The position numbers and the translations under genes were made by a program. From Pseudomonadales bacterium (GTDB taxonomy: Bacteria; Pseudomonadota; Gammaproteobacteria; Pseudomonadales; Azotimanducaceae): DNA of 42,381 nt. This document shows positions 17,707-24,801 of the stretch, piece by piece. Each line of letters starts with the position of its first letter. Within the stretch, counting starts at the first letter, position 1. The stretch lies in the NCBI GenBank assembly GCA_028277965.1, contig JANQFF010000333.1:1-42381 (forward strand), given 5' to 3'. A model generated the notes under the pieces. It saw only the letters and a program-made list of their open reading frames with translations, was not told the origin of the DNA and did not search any database.

Positions 17707-18593
17707 GCGGCTTCGTCCTCTGCGCTCTGTTCCTGGCCTTCCAGGGCTTTGTGGTAGGCGTCTTCCAGCGTTGGGGCATAAGGTTGGTAACCTTCGCTGG
17801 GAGACTCGGCGCGATCCAGAATAACCTGCAGACCGTCAGGTGCAGCCAACACTCTGAGTGTGCCCTGCGGTATGGCAGCGTCGTTGGGAACAATTTTAGA
17901 CCACAGTCTGCCTCGCAGGGGCTCTGTCAGATCGGTGGGCGAACCGGCGGCGACAATGCGACCGCCCGCCATGATGGAGAGCTGTTTGCACAGGTTTTCG
18001 ACATCTTCAACGATATGGGTAGAGAGCAACACCACTGCATTACTGGCAACGTCAGCAAGCACGCGATGAAAGCGGTTTCGCTCCATCGGATCCAGACCCG
18101 CCGTTGGTTCATCCACAATCAAGAGGCGGGGAGAGCCGACCAGCGCCATGGCGATACCGAAACGTCGGAGCATGCCGCCGGAATATTGCGAAACTGCACG
18201 ATGTGCTGCATCGCTGAGATTCACTTTGTCCAGGAGGAAGTCGACTTCGTTCAGACGCTCTTTCTTATCCGTGCGACCTTTGAGCCACGCGAATCGTTCC
18301 AGTAAACCGCGGCCACTGACGCCTGGATAAGCTCCAATCTGCTGTGGCAGGTAGCCGAGGCGCCAGCGCAAATGCTCCGGGTCAGCCAGCACGTCCACGC
18401 CATCCAGGTGAATCGTGCCTGCATCCGGTTTCTGCAGCGTGGCCAGCGTGCGCATCAAGGTGCTTTTCCCGGCGCCATTGGGACCGAGCAATCCGTACAG
18501 ACCCGGCCTGACCTCCAGATTCACATCGATGAGCGCTCTGACGCCGTTGCCGTATGTTTTTGTGAGACCCGAAACTTTTAGGCCTTCACTCAT
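17703..18593 (-). CDS. ABC transporter ATP-binding protein
   Basis: This is a 296-residue ABC ATPase that would power the adjacent ABC-2 permease. Walker A GPNGAGKS is at residues 37-44, the Q-loop glutamines at 84-85, the signature YSGGM at 137-141 and Walker B with catalytic Glu (LLIVDE) at 157-162, followed by the D-loop and the switch His in STHIVED. The last 70 residues form a C-terminal extension as in CcmA/NatA-like exporters. The ATG has a near-perfect CAGGAGG ribosome site. It is the first gene of the two-gene ABC operon and reads away from the Fur-like box shared with the TonB receptor. Confidence 0.95.
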   Translation of the reverse strand: MSEGLKVSGLTKTYGNGVRALIDVNLEVRPGLYGLLGPNGAGKSTLMRTLATLQKPDAGTIHLDGVDVLADPEHLRWRLGYLPQQIGAYPGVSGRGLLERFAWLKGRTDKKERLNEVDFLLDKVNLSDAAHRAVSQYSGGMLRRFGIAMALVGSPRLLIVDEPTAGLDPMERNRFHRVLADVASNAVVLLSTHIVEDVENLCKQLSIMAGGRIVAAGSPTDLTEPLRGRLWSKIVPNDAAIPQGTLRVLAAPDGLQVILDRAESPSEGYQPYAPTLEDAYHKALEGQEQSAEDEAA

Positions 18594-18643
18594 AAGCGCC
18601 TCCTGAATTCATCTTTGTCCTACCTGTCCGTTCCGCATACTAC

Positions 18644-18671
18644 CTTATATGAGAATGAGTCTCATTTACAA
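18644..18671 (-). promoter_or_regulatory. Promoter for the ABC genes with Fur-like box in its spacer
   Basis: Reading left, TTGTAA (18666-18671) and TATAAG (18644-18649) are separated by 16 bases and fit a sigma-70 promoter for the ABC ATPase gene. The Fur-like box lies exactly in this spacer, so a bound repressor would block polymerase. On the + strand, possible weaker elements for the TonB gene are TTGTCC at 18615-18620 with TACTAC at 18638-18643, 17 bases apart. Promoter calls are by eye. Confidence 0.45.
18650..18666. promoter_or_regulatory. Fur-like operator
   Basis: The 15 bases at 18650-18664 match the 7-1-7 Fur core TGATAATNATTATCA at 11 of 14 defined positions. The overlapping bases 18654-18666 form a perfect palindrome, AATGAG-T-CTCATT. 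The site lies between the divergent ABC ATPase and TonB receptor genes, as expected for iron-responsive repression of both. Another Fur-family regulator (Zur, Mur) could be the real ligand. Confidence 0.65.
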
Positions 18672-18707
18672 ATAGAGCGGGATCGGTTAGGCTAAAGCCA
18701 GCTACAA

Positions 18708-18724
18708 ATGTTACGTTATAACAT
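18708..18724. repeat. Short inverted repeat in the TonB receptor leader
   Basis: Arms ATGTTA and TAACAT, five bases apart, lie 22 bases upstream of the chosen GTG start of the TonB receptor. The repeat could be a second operator half-site pair or a weak leader hairpin. It includes the upstream in-frame ATG at 18708, which argues mildly against that ATG as the start. Confidence 0.3.
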
Positions 18725-18746
18725 CACGAAAAGAAGGGGAGCTCTG

Positions 18747-20840
18747 GTGATTTCTTACTTTAAAAGGATTTTTCTGCTGCTGGTTTCAGCTTCAGCAACA
18801 CTGATACAGGTGCAGGCAGCTGAGCAAGGCACAGTGGAGGAGATGGTTGTCACCGCGAATAAGCTGAGCGAGAACCTGCAGACATCATCGTCTGCCGTTA
18901 CGGTGGTTACCGCCGACGACATACGCAACAAAGGTATCGACAGCATCGATGCAATCACAAAGGTTCTGCCTAATACCGTCAATGGCTCGTTCTATTCCGG
19001 CGTGACGGACTGGAACTACCGGGGCCTGAACTCTTCAATATTCAAAGGTAATAATCCGGTCATCATCTACGTTGATGGCATCGCGCAGCAGGATCGCCGC
19101 ACGATGTTCGTCGACATGAAAAACGTCGAGCGTATCGAAATTGTCCACGGTCCCTCCGGCACCGTTCATGGCAAGGGCGCCATGGGTGGTGTGATCAACG
19201 TCATTACCAAGCAGGCAAACGATACGTTCGGCGGCGAGTTTTATGCAGAAGCGGCAGAGCACGGTACATACGATGTCAGTGCGATTGTCAGTGGCCCGCT
19301 GGTTAAGGAGAAGCTCTACGGCAAAGTTGTGGCCCGTAAGCGTAACTACGATGGCGTTGCGGAGTACCTGAACAGGGGTGTTTCCAACGTGAATGACGAC
19401 CGCTCCGAAGCCGAAAACTACCTTGTGCAACTCGATTTCTTTCCCGATGAGGTCAGCAGGCTGACGCTGCAGTTGAATCGCCATGAGGAAGAGACTGGTT
19501 ATGGACGCAACGACGTCGTCCCTGCCGCGCTGGTGAATTCCGTTTCAGCGCCTGACGATCTGGACTACAACACGGAAACCGTGCGCAAGAGAGAAACGGA
19601 CAGCCAGACCATCAAGTATTCGCGCGAACTGGGGAACATACGCATTGAAGGCCAGATCACTAACCGTGAAACCACCTGGGACGGCATTTACGAATGCGAC
19701 TATTCCAGTTTCGTAAGCATCGAGTGTTTTGAGGATCAGGAGCAGGGTTATACCGACGGGGAGATTCGCCTTGTGTCGGACAACTCCGATATCAAGTGGG
19801 TAGTAGGCGCCTTCCTGGGTAACCAGGAGAGGGATATCGGCAACAACGGTTATCGCTTCGCCGGGTTCCCGCTCGCGAACTCTCAGGGCAAACACGAGGA
19901 AGACACAACAGCGGTGTTTGGACAGATCAACTGGCGGATCAACGAAACCTGGGAAATTACCGCCGGTCTCCGTGTGCAGGAGCAGGAATACTCGACCAAC
20001 ACCCGTTATTTCCAGGCCGCCAACCCCGCATTCGGCGTGCCGGAGATTAACGACGTGAGTCGAGGGTCTGAAGACGAAAGCGCTGTTTTACCCAAGTTCG
20101 GCGTGTCTTACATCATCAATGCGAACAATACACTCTTTGCCAGTTACACCGAGGGGTTCCTGGAAGGCGGGCATAACGATTTCCAGACGAACCCCAGTGG
20201 CAGTGCTGATGACACATACTTCAAGCCGCAGTACAACGAAAGCATTGAGGTGGGCTACAAAGGCGATTTTGAAAAACTGAGTCTGACCGCCAGCATCTTT
20301 CATATGGACATTGAAGATATCCACACTTACACCCTGGCCGCAGGCGCACTGTACACCGCGGGCAACCTCAAAGGCGCAACCAGCGAAGGTGTGGAGCTGG
20401 AAGCCACATATGAGATTACCGATAACTGGTCGTTTGACGTGGCATATGGCACAACCGATGCCGAATACAAAAGCGGCTCACTTTTCAACGGCGTGGATGC
20501 GAGCGACAAAACCGTAGAGAGAACGCCGGATGAGACCATGACAGTGGGCATCAGCTATCAGGGTGGGAACTGGAGCGGTCGTGTAGAGGCGCAACACAGC
20601 GGCGACTACTACTACAACTTCGACAACAACATCGAGATAGATGGTCGAACAGAAGTCAACGTCCGGCTAGGCTGGCAAGGCGAGAACGTGGACGTGCTCG
20701 CGTTTCTTAACAACCTGACCGATGAAGAGGGAATTACAACCGTATTCGATGTAGGCTCGCTGACCGGCGTGCCGGGTTCACTGGCACGATCCTTTACCAG
20801 ACCGCGTACCGCGGGTGTGAGCATGAGATACAGGTTCTGA
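18747..20840 (+). CDS. TonB-dependent outer-membrane receptor
   Basis: This is a 697-residue outer-membrane receptor for an iron complex or a similar scarce nutrient. From the GTG at 18747 it begins with a classical signal peptide (residues 1-24, FKRIFLLLVSASATLIQ core, cleavage near VQA|AEQ), then a TonB box VEEMVVTA. The plug domain follows to about residue 160, including the IERIEIVHGPSG motif and GGVINVITK. The beta barrel ends in the expected aromatic residue (SMRYRF). GTG 18747 is preferred because AAGGGGAG lies five bases upstream and the product starts with a normal signal peptide; the ATG at 18708 would add 13 basic residues. The Fur-like box upstream supports iron control. No siderophore synthesis genes are present. 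Confidence 0.92.
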   Translation: MISYFKRIFLLLVSASATLIQVQAAEQGTVEEMVVTANKLSENLQTSSSAVTVVTADDIRNKGIDSIDAITKVLPNTVNGSFYSGVTDWNYRGLNSSIFKGNNPVIIYVDGIAQQDRRTMFVDMKNVERIEIVHGPSGTVHGKGAMGGVINVITKQANDTFGGEFYAEAAEHGTYDVSAIVSGPLVKEKLYGKVVARKRNYDGVAEYLNRGVSNVNDDRSEAENYLVQLDFFPDEVSRLTLQLNRHEEETGYGRNDVVPAALVNSVSAPDDLDYNTETVRKRETDSQTIKYSRELGNIRIEGQITNRETTWDGIYECDYSSFVSIECFEDQEQGYTDGEIRLVSDNSDIKWVVGAFLGNQERDIGNNGYRFAGFPLANSQGKHEEDTTAVFGQINWRINETWEITAGLRVQEQEYSTNTRYFQAANPAFGVPEINDVSRGSEDESAVLPKFGVSYIINANNTLFASYTEGFLEGGHNDFQTNPSGSADDTYFKPQYNESIEVGYKGDFEKLSLTASIFHMDIEDIHTYTLAAGALYTAGNLKGATSEGVELEATYEITDNWSFDVAYGTTDAEYKSGSLFNGVDASDKTVERTPDETMTVGISYQGGNWSGRVEAQHSGDYYYNFDNNIEIDGRTEVNVRLGWQGENVDVLAFLNNLTDEEGITTVFDVGSLTGVPGSLARSFTRPRTAGVSMRYRF

Positions 20841-21260
20841 TCAGTCTTTATGCTCCGTGCCTTCGCCAAAGGTAATCACGGTCAGCCAGCCCGGCGTGAC
20901 CGGTTCCGCCCAGTGCCACACCCCTTTGGGAATGAGTAGTGTTTCACGCGCCTTAAGTGTGTGGGGGGTGTCGCCATCGGGACCTTCGAGATACACGATG
21001 GCCTCACCCTCATGCAGGATAAAGAGCTCGTCGCCTTTGGGATGCATCTCCTTGCTCGGAAACCTGCTGTCCAGATAGTAAAAGCTGATCAGCCCGTCGC
21101 CCGGGATCTCTCCAGCCATCATTCTGGGCCAGAATGTTTCATCCATGGCGAACGGGGTGAGCGTCCGTTCTGCTCCTCCTATCATCCAGACCGCGCTATC
21201 GATTGCGTGCGCTCTATCTGTATCGAGTGTCATGTCAACCTCAAACCTGTCTTCACTCAT
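20841..21260 (-). CDS. Cupin-domain protein
   Basis: This is a 139-residue protein with one cupin barrel. Cupin motif 1 appears around residues 73-92 as MHPKGDELFILHEGEAIVYL, with a His and Glu that can bind metal, and motif 2 around 105-125 as LLIPKGVWHWAEP. The opening 60 residues resemble a partial second barrel with SFYYLDSRFPSKE. Its biochemical role is unknown; ChrR-like anti-sigma and dioxygenase functions are both possible. It starts nine bases after the ArsI/CadI-like gene on the same strand and is very likely co-expressed with it under ArsR, which suggests a part in handling metalloid or oxidative stress. It converges tail-to-tail with the TonB receptor gene with no gap. Confidence 0.82.
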   Translation of the reverse strand: MSEDRFEVDMTLDTDRAHAIDSAVWMIGGAERTLTPFAMDETFWPRMMAGEIPGDGLISFYYLDSRFPSKEMHPKGDELFILHEGEAIVYLEGPDGDTPHTLKARETLLIPKGVWHWAEPVTPGWLTVITFGEGTEHKD

Positions 21261-21269
21261 GGTTTCATA

Positions 21270-21677
21270 CTAACAGCAGGTCATCTCTTTCTGAGGTTCG
21301 TTCGACGCAAAATTCTCCAGGTCCTCGAGCTTGCGATACCACTCCCACATCGTGCCGTCCGGTGCATAACTGATCGCTTTGTTCTGACTGGCAAAACAGC
21401 AGCCCTCGTTTTCCGTCCGCGTCACCTCCAGACCGGCGGCTGACTGGCGATCCGCAGTCTCAGCGATAATTGCATCGTCAAACACCTCAACACCAAGGTG
21501 ATTCAGCCGGTCACTGCCGTCTTCGGTTTCGAAGAGCACAAGCTTCAGCGGAGGTTCTGCCACCTCGAAGTTGGCATAGCCGGGTTTGCGCTTCGCGACA
21601 TCCACGCCGAACAAACGGCTGTAGTATTCAATGGAGCCTTCGAGGTCAGTGACATTCAGGGCCAGTTGTAAACGCAT
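21270..21677 (-). CDS. ArsI/CadI family vicinal-oxygen-chelate metalloenzyme
   Basis: This is a 135-residue glyoxalase-fold protein of the ArsI/CadI group. ArsI is an iron-dependent dioxygenase that cleaves the C-As bond of trivalent organoarsenicals; CadI is a related cadmium- or arsenic-inducible protein. The vicinal Cys93-Cys94 (EGCCFA) that binds the arsenical, and metal ligands His60 (LNHLGVEV) and Glu112 (MWEWY), are visible. The first ArsI ligand, His near residue 5, reads Gln4 here, as I recall for CadI-like members. The tail ends in another Cys pair (134-135). ATG 21677 is chosen over an upstream start because GAAGGAGA precedes it. It is divergent from arsR across two palindromes. 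Confidence 0.85.
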   Translation of the reverse strand: MRLQLALNVTDLEGSIEYYSRLFGVDVAKRKPGYANFEVAEPPLKLVLFETEDGSDRLNHLGVEVFDDAIIAETADRQSAAGLEVTRTENEGCCFASQNKAISYAPDGTMWEWYRKLEDLENFASNEPQKEMTCC

Positions 21678-21693
21678 GGGATCTCCTTCAATA

Positions 21694-21717
21694 ATATTTC
21701 CAAGATAATGGAAATAT
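21694..21717. promoter_or_regulatory. ArsR-like operator, arsI side
   Basis: Arms ATATTTCC and GGAAATAT, eight bases apart, form a perfect inverted repeat just upstream of the arsI/cadI-like gene. The arms extend to nine of ten matches if one more pair on each side is counted. AT-rich interrupted palindromes of this kind are typical ArsR-family sites. Position suggests control of the minus-strand cupin operon. Confidence 0.55.
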
Positions 21718-21743
21718 AATAGATTAACCCGCAAACAATTGCC

Positions 21744-21749
21744 TATAAT
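21744..21749 (+). promoter_or_regulatory. Putative -10 element of arsR
   Basis: A perfect TATAAT lies 55 bases upstream of the arsR start and just before the second palindrome, so a bound repressor would cover the transcription start. The -35 region (about 21721-21727) is poor. Confidence 0.4.
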
Positions 21750-21755
21750 ATTTCG

Positions 21756-21779
21756 TTATTTCTAGATTTATAGAAATAA
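21756..21779. promoter_or_regulatory. ArsR-like operator, arsR side
   Basis: Arms TTATTTCTA and TAGAAATAA, nine bases each and six apart, form a perfect inverted repeat 19 bases upstream of the arsR start and immediately downstream of a TATAAT. Its TTTC/GAAA core resembles the palindrome at 21694-21717, so one regulator probably binds both and controls the two divergent operons. Confidence 0.6.
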
Positions 21780-21798
21780 TAAAAATCGAGGATGCATC

Positions 21799-22095
21799 AT
21801 GCAGACAGAAACAGCCGCTCAATGCCTCGAAAGCCTCGGGAACCCAACCCGCCTGGAGATTTTCCGCCGTCTGGTGCGGGCTGGAACCACCGGGATGCCT
21901 GTGGGACAGCTACAGGGTGAGCTCGAGATCCCGGGCTCAACTCTCTCACACCATATTCGCCACCTGGTTGAACGCCAGTTGGTGTCACAAACCCGTGAAG
22001 GTCGGGTGTTACGCTGCTGTGCCAATTTTGGCGTGATGACGGATCTGATGGGCTATCTGACCAAAGAATGCTGTGCTGACGAGGACTGCTGCTGA
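21799..22095 (+). CDS. arsR: ArsR/SmtB family transcriptional repressor
   Basis: This is a 98-residue winged-helix repressor. The DNA-recognition helix is in GSTLSHHIRHLVERQLV (about residues 46-62), followed by the wing QTREGRVLRC. Cysteines occur as Cys73-Cys74 after the wing and as Cys91-Cys92 and Cys97-Cys98 at the very end (KECCADEDCC). C-terminal cysteine clusters form the As(III) site in some ArsR proteins, such as the Acidithiobacillus type. The classical ELCVCDL site in helix 3 is absent. It overlaps the aquaporin start by one base and is divergent from the ArsI/CadI-like gene across two operator-like palindromes, so autoregulation and metalloid-induced release are expected. Confidence 0.92.
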   Translation: MQTETAAQCLESLGNPTRLEIFRRLVRAGTTGMPVGQLQGELEIPGSTLSHHIRHLVERQLVSQTREGRVLRCCANFGVMTDLMGYLTKECCADEDCC

Positions 22096-22772
22096 TGAAA
22101 ACACCGCTTTCGCGAAAGCTCGCAGCTGAAGCTCTCGGCACTGCGTTTTTGCTGGCGACGGTGGTCGGTTCCGGCATCATGGCTGAAACGTTGTCACCCC
22201 AGAATACGGGTATTGCGCTCCTCGGCAACACCATCGCAACGGGCGCCATTCTGTACGTCATCATCACGATGTTCGGCCCGGTCAGCGGCGCTCACTTCAA
22301 CCCTGCGGTCACCCTGGCTTTTCTGCTGCGCAAAGACATCACAGGCACTGAAGCCGGGCTTTACTGGCTCGTCCAGGTCGCAGGCGGTCTGGCTGGCATG
22401 GTTGTCGCTCACGCCATGTTCGATATGGACCTCCTGCAATGGTCCACGACAACCCGGACCGGCACCGGTCAATGGATCGCCGAAGGTGTCGCAACGTTCG
22501 GGCTCGTCAGCACGATATTCATGATCGTGAAATTCAAACCGGACGCGGTCCCGGCAGGCGTCGGCCTCTACATCACCGCCGGCTACTGGTTCACCGCTTC
22601 GACTTCGTTTGCCAATCCGGCAGTCACGATTGCCCGGGGTTTCAGTGATACCTTTTCCGGTATTGCCCCTGTAGACATCCCCTCGTTCGTGCTTGCCCAG
22701 TTTGCCGGGGCGGTGATCGCTACTGGTGTCTGCGTTTGGCTTCTTCGTCAATCTGACGCCAGCGGTCCTTGA
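22095..22772 (+). CDS. MIP family channel (aquaporin), arsenite-type
   Basis: This is a 225-residue inner-membrane channel of the major intrinsic protein family with six membrane segments and two NPA half-helices, at residues 69-71 (HFNPAV) and 174-176 (FANPAV). In water aquaporins the residue right after the second NPA is the selectivity-filter Arg; here it is Val177, which should give a wider, less polar filter. It is fused in one operon with arsR (TGATG overlap), the arrangement known for AqpS of rhizobia, where the channel lets As(III) leave the cell. The end overlaps the convergent sulfotransferase gene by 53 bases. No arsenate reductase or Acr3/ArsB pump is in the window. Confidence 0.9.
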   Translation: MKTPLSRKLAAEALGTAFLLATVVGSGIMAETLSPQNTGIALLGNTIATGAILYVIITMFGPVSGAHFNPAVTLAFLLRKDITGTEAGLYWLVQVAGGLAGMVVAHAMFDMDLLQWSTTTRTGTGQWIAEGVATFGLVSTIFMIVKFKPDAVPAGVGLYITAGYWFTASTSFANPAVTIARGFSDTFSGIAPVDIPSFVLAQFAGAVIATGVCVWLLRQSDASGP

Positions 22773-23373
22773 AGTCCTCCGTCGTATTGACCCGCGGATA
22801 AGGCTCGTCAGGAACAGGGAGATCGAAGAACGTACACAGCGGCTCCCACCCCTGACCCGGCTCGTAAACCAGGAGCTTGTCGGCGGGGACCGTGTCGATC
22901 ACACGCTGGTTGTGTTCGAGATACTTCGCAATCACCCAGTCTTTGTCATCCATGCGCCGATCGAATATGCCGTCCCAGATCAGATCGTACGCGAGCTGTG
23001 AGCCGATCTTTGCGGCCGGATGATCCTTTTTGGCGTTCGCCTGGGAACTTGGCCAGATGGTGTTCATGATGCTCTTGTACCAGCCCTCGGGTTCCCGGCG
23101 GGACAAGAGCACTTTGGCGTCAGGAAACACCTCCATCTGCGCTTCCCAGAAGTTACAGGTGGGCCAGTCCACCGCAGCCTGATAACCGTCAAAAAGATCT
23201 TCCCAGTCCACCGGCTCACCCTCGTGAGCGGCTATCCAGCGTTCCGCGTGCCCCGGGTTCAGCTGAACTTCCATCATGTGATAACACTTATCGAAGCCGA
23301 GTTTTTCCAGTGCGTATTTCAGGGACAGTGTGCCGGTTCTGCCCCAGCCGGCGCCGATAACTTTCAGACTCAT
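22720..23373 (-). CDS. Sulfotransferase family protein
   Basis: This is a 217-residue PAPS-dependent sulfotransferase-like protein of the short Sulfotransfer_4 type. The 5'-phosphosulfate loop is at about residues 7-18 (GAGWGRTGTLSL), and the 3'-phosphate binding segment is at about 89-103 (VLLSRREPEGWYKSI). These enzymes transfer sulfate to hydroxyl groups of small molecules or glycans in the cytosol; the acceptor is unknown. The ATG overlaps the stop of the upstream DUF6471 gene by four bases, so the pair is co-translated. The C-terminal 53 bases are antisense to the aquaporin gene. Confidence 0.87.
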   Translation of the reverse strand: MSLKVIGAGWGRTGTLSLKYALEKLGFDKCYHMMEVQLNPGHAERWIAAHEGEPVDWEDLFDGYQAAVDWPTCNFWEAQMEVFPDAKVLLSRREPEGWYKSIMNTIWPSSQANAKKDHPAAKIGSQLAYDLIWDGIFDRRMDDKDWVIAKYLEHNQRVIDTVPADKLLVYEPGQGWEPLCTFFDLPVPDEPYPRVNTTEDFKDRWRQIDEEAKRRHQ

Positions 23374-23666
23374 ACTGCTGCTTCTCCACCTTCGGGTGCC
23401 TGCGACTGCACCTCGTTCAATACTTCATGCACCTGCTCAAGCTCCAGTGACTTCATATCCATGGCCATCAGTATATAGACGAACAGTTGCGCGCCCAGGG
23501 ACCCGTTGTTCACCTTGGAGCGAAGGTTGCTTTCATTCTGGTGTACCCCGAGGTCTTCCAGCGCCGCGGCGAGGTCTTTGTACTCCATCCCCTTGAACGC
23601 CATACGCGAACGCACGATGCGGCGCAGCGTTTCCCGCATCGCAGGCGAATCGAACATTTTGGCCAT
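23370..23666 (-). CDS. DUF6471-like helix-turn-helix protein
   Basis: This is a 98-residue, mostly helical protein. Residues 10-65 fit the DUF6471 pattern, which resembles a Cro/CI-type helix-turn-helix: an opening helix RRIVRSRMAFKG, then YKDLAAALEDLGV, then NESNLRSKVNNGSLGAQLFVYILMAM. The tail is acidic. A DNA-binding role is inferred, not known. It is the first gene of a pair with the sulfotransferase (four-base overlap). Its promoter region holds palindromic ACATATGT/GACATATGTC motifs that could be its own operator. It is divergent from the SPFH/NfeD operon. Confidence 0.65.
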   Translation of the reverse strand: MAKMFDSPAMRETLRRIVRSRMAFKGMEYKDLAAALEDLGVHQNESNLRSKVNNGSLGAQLFVYILMAMDMKSLELEQVHEVLNEVQSQAPEGGEAAV

Positions 23667-23706
23667 CAGTCAGCCACCTGTTTTGAGTAATTCGGGCGTT
23701 ATTATT

Positions 23707-23812
23707 TACATATGTCGCTTTTTTTCAACTTTTGTTGACTTTTTCTAACGCGAAGGGCATTATTTATGCGTCTGTTTTAAGCAATATATGTCTTTTTTGA
23801 GTGACATATGTC
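23707..23812. promoter_or_regulatory. Repeated ATATGTC motifs in a divergent promoter region
   Basis: The 192-base AT-rich gap between the DUF6471 gene and the SPFH gene holds three related motifs: TACATATGTC (23707-23716), ATATATGTC (23784-23792) and the perfect palindrome GACATATGTC (23803-23812). The first two are each followed by a T-run. On the minus strand, a possible promoter TTGAAA, 16 bases, AATAAT for the DUF6471 gene has the first motif in its spacer. This pattern fits autoregulation by a helix-turn-helix protein and possibly shared control of the SPFH operon. There is also a CAAC-TTTT-GTTG inverted repeat at 23726-23737. Confidence 0.45.
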
Positions 23813-23858
23813 TTGGACAGATTGCTAACTGTGCTTTCTAACGATAAGAGGAGCTCAC

Positions 23859-24791
23859 ATGTTTGAATCTCTCACTTTCATGGCGCTGGTCGTATTGGCC
23901 TTTGCCATCATCATCACCGGGATCAAATCTGTTCCACAGGGCTACGGCTGGACCGTGGAACGCTGGGGTAAATACCTCAGGACCCTGAATCCCGGTCTTC
24001 ACTTCATTGTCCCGATCATGGACAGGGTCGGTCACAAGCAGAACCTGATGGAACAGGTACTCGATATCCCGCCCCAGGAAGTCATCTCTTCCGACAACGC
24101 GCAGGTACAAACGGATGCCGTCTGTTTTTACCAGATCCTCGAACCCGTCAAGGCAGCCTATGAGGTCAACGATCTCGTCCGCGCCATGCAGAACCTCGTC
24201 ATGACCAACATCCGGGCTGTGCTCGGTGCCATGGAACTCGACGAGATGCTGTCGAACCGGGATCGCATCAATACCGAACTCCTGGAGAAGGTCGACGACG
24301 CAACAGACCCCTGGGGTGTCAAGGTGACCCGGGTCGAAATCCGTGACATTTCCCCACCAACGGACCTCGTGGACGCCATGGCCCGGCAGATGAAAGCCGA
24401 GCGTGAAAAACGTGCCCAGATTCTGGAAGCGGAAGGCGAGCGTGAAGCGGCGATCAAGGTAGCCGAAGGTAACAAGGAATCGGACATCCTGCGTGCCGAA
24501 GGCGAACTCGAAGCCGCAAGACGGGAAGCAGAAGCCCGGGAACGTCTCGCTGAAGCGGAAGCCAGCGCCACCGCGGCGGTGTCCAACGCAATCGCCTCGG
24601 GAGACCCGCGCGCGATCAACTACTTCATCGCCCAGAAATACGTTGATGCGCTTGGGAAGCTCGCTGAGTCGAACAACAACAAGGTCATGATGATTCCCCT
24701 GGAGGCATCGAGCGTCATCGGCTCAATCGCCGGTATCGCGGACATCGCCAAAGATGTCGCGGCGAACGGCTCTCCAGCGAATCAGGCCTGA
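23859..24791 (+). CDS. qmcA: SPFH/band-7 membrane protein, QmcA/stomatin-like
   Basis: This is a 310-residue SPFH-domain protein that forms ring-shaped assemblies in membrane microdomains and assists membrane protein quality control. Residues 5-22 form an N-terminal membrane segment, the band-7 domain follows to about 185 ([19 protein letters not shown], then the [11 protein letters not shown] boundary). A long Ala/Glu-rich coiled coil spans about 190-250, and the C-terminal part has the [13 protein letters not shown] segment. The ATG follows AAGAGGAG. It is followed 10 bases later by an NfeD gene, the standard QmcA-YbbK pairing. It shares the AT-rich promoter region with the DUF6471/sulfotransferase pair. 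Confidence 0.93.
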   Translation: MFESLTFMALVVLAFAIIITGIKSVPQGYGWTVERWGKYLRTLNPGLHFIVPIMDRVGHKQNLMEQVLDIPPQEVISSDNAQVQTDAVCFYQILEPVKAAYEVNDLVRAMQNLVMTNIRAVLGAMELDEMLSNRDRINTELLEKVDDATDPWGVKVTRVEIRDISPPTDLVDAMARQMKAEREKRAQILEAEGEREAAIKVAEGNKESDILRAEGELEAARREAEARERLAEAEASATAAVSNAIASGDPRAINYFIAQKYVDALGKLAESNNNKVMMIPLEASSVIGSIAGIADIAKDVAANGSPANQA

Positions 24792-24801
24792 GGAAACTCA
24801 C

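Noticed and set aside
18708-18746. ATG at 18708 as the TonB receptor start
   Set aside because: It would place 13 mostly polar and basic residues before the signal peptide, while the GTG at 18747 has a strong ribosome site at the right distance.
23707-23812. CRISPR or tandem repeat array
   Set aside because: The three ATATGTC motifs are short, unequally spaced and have no constant repeat length.
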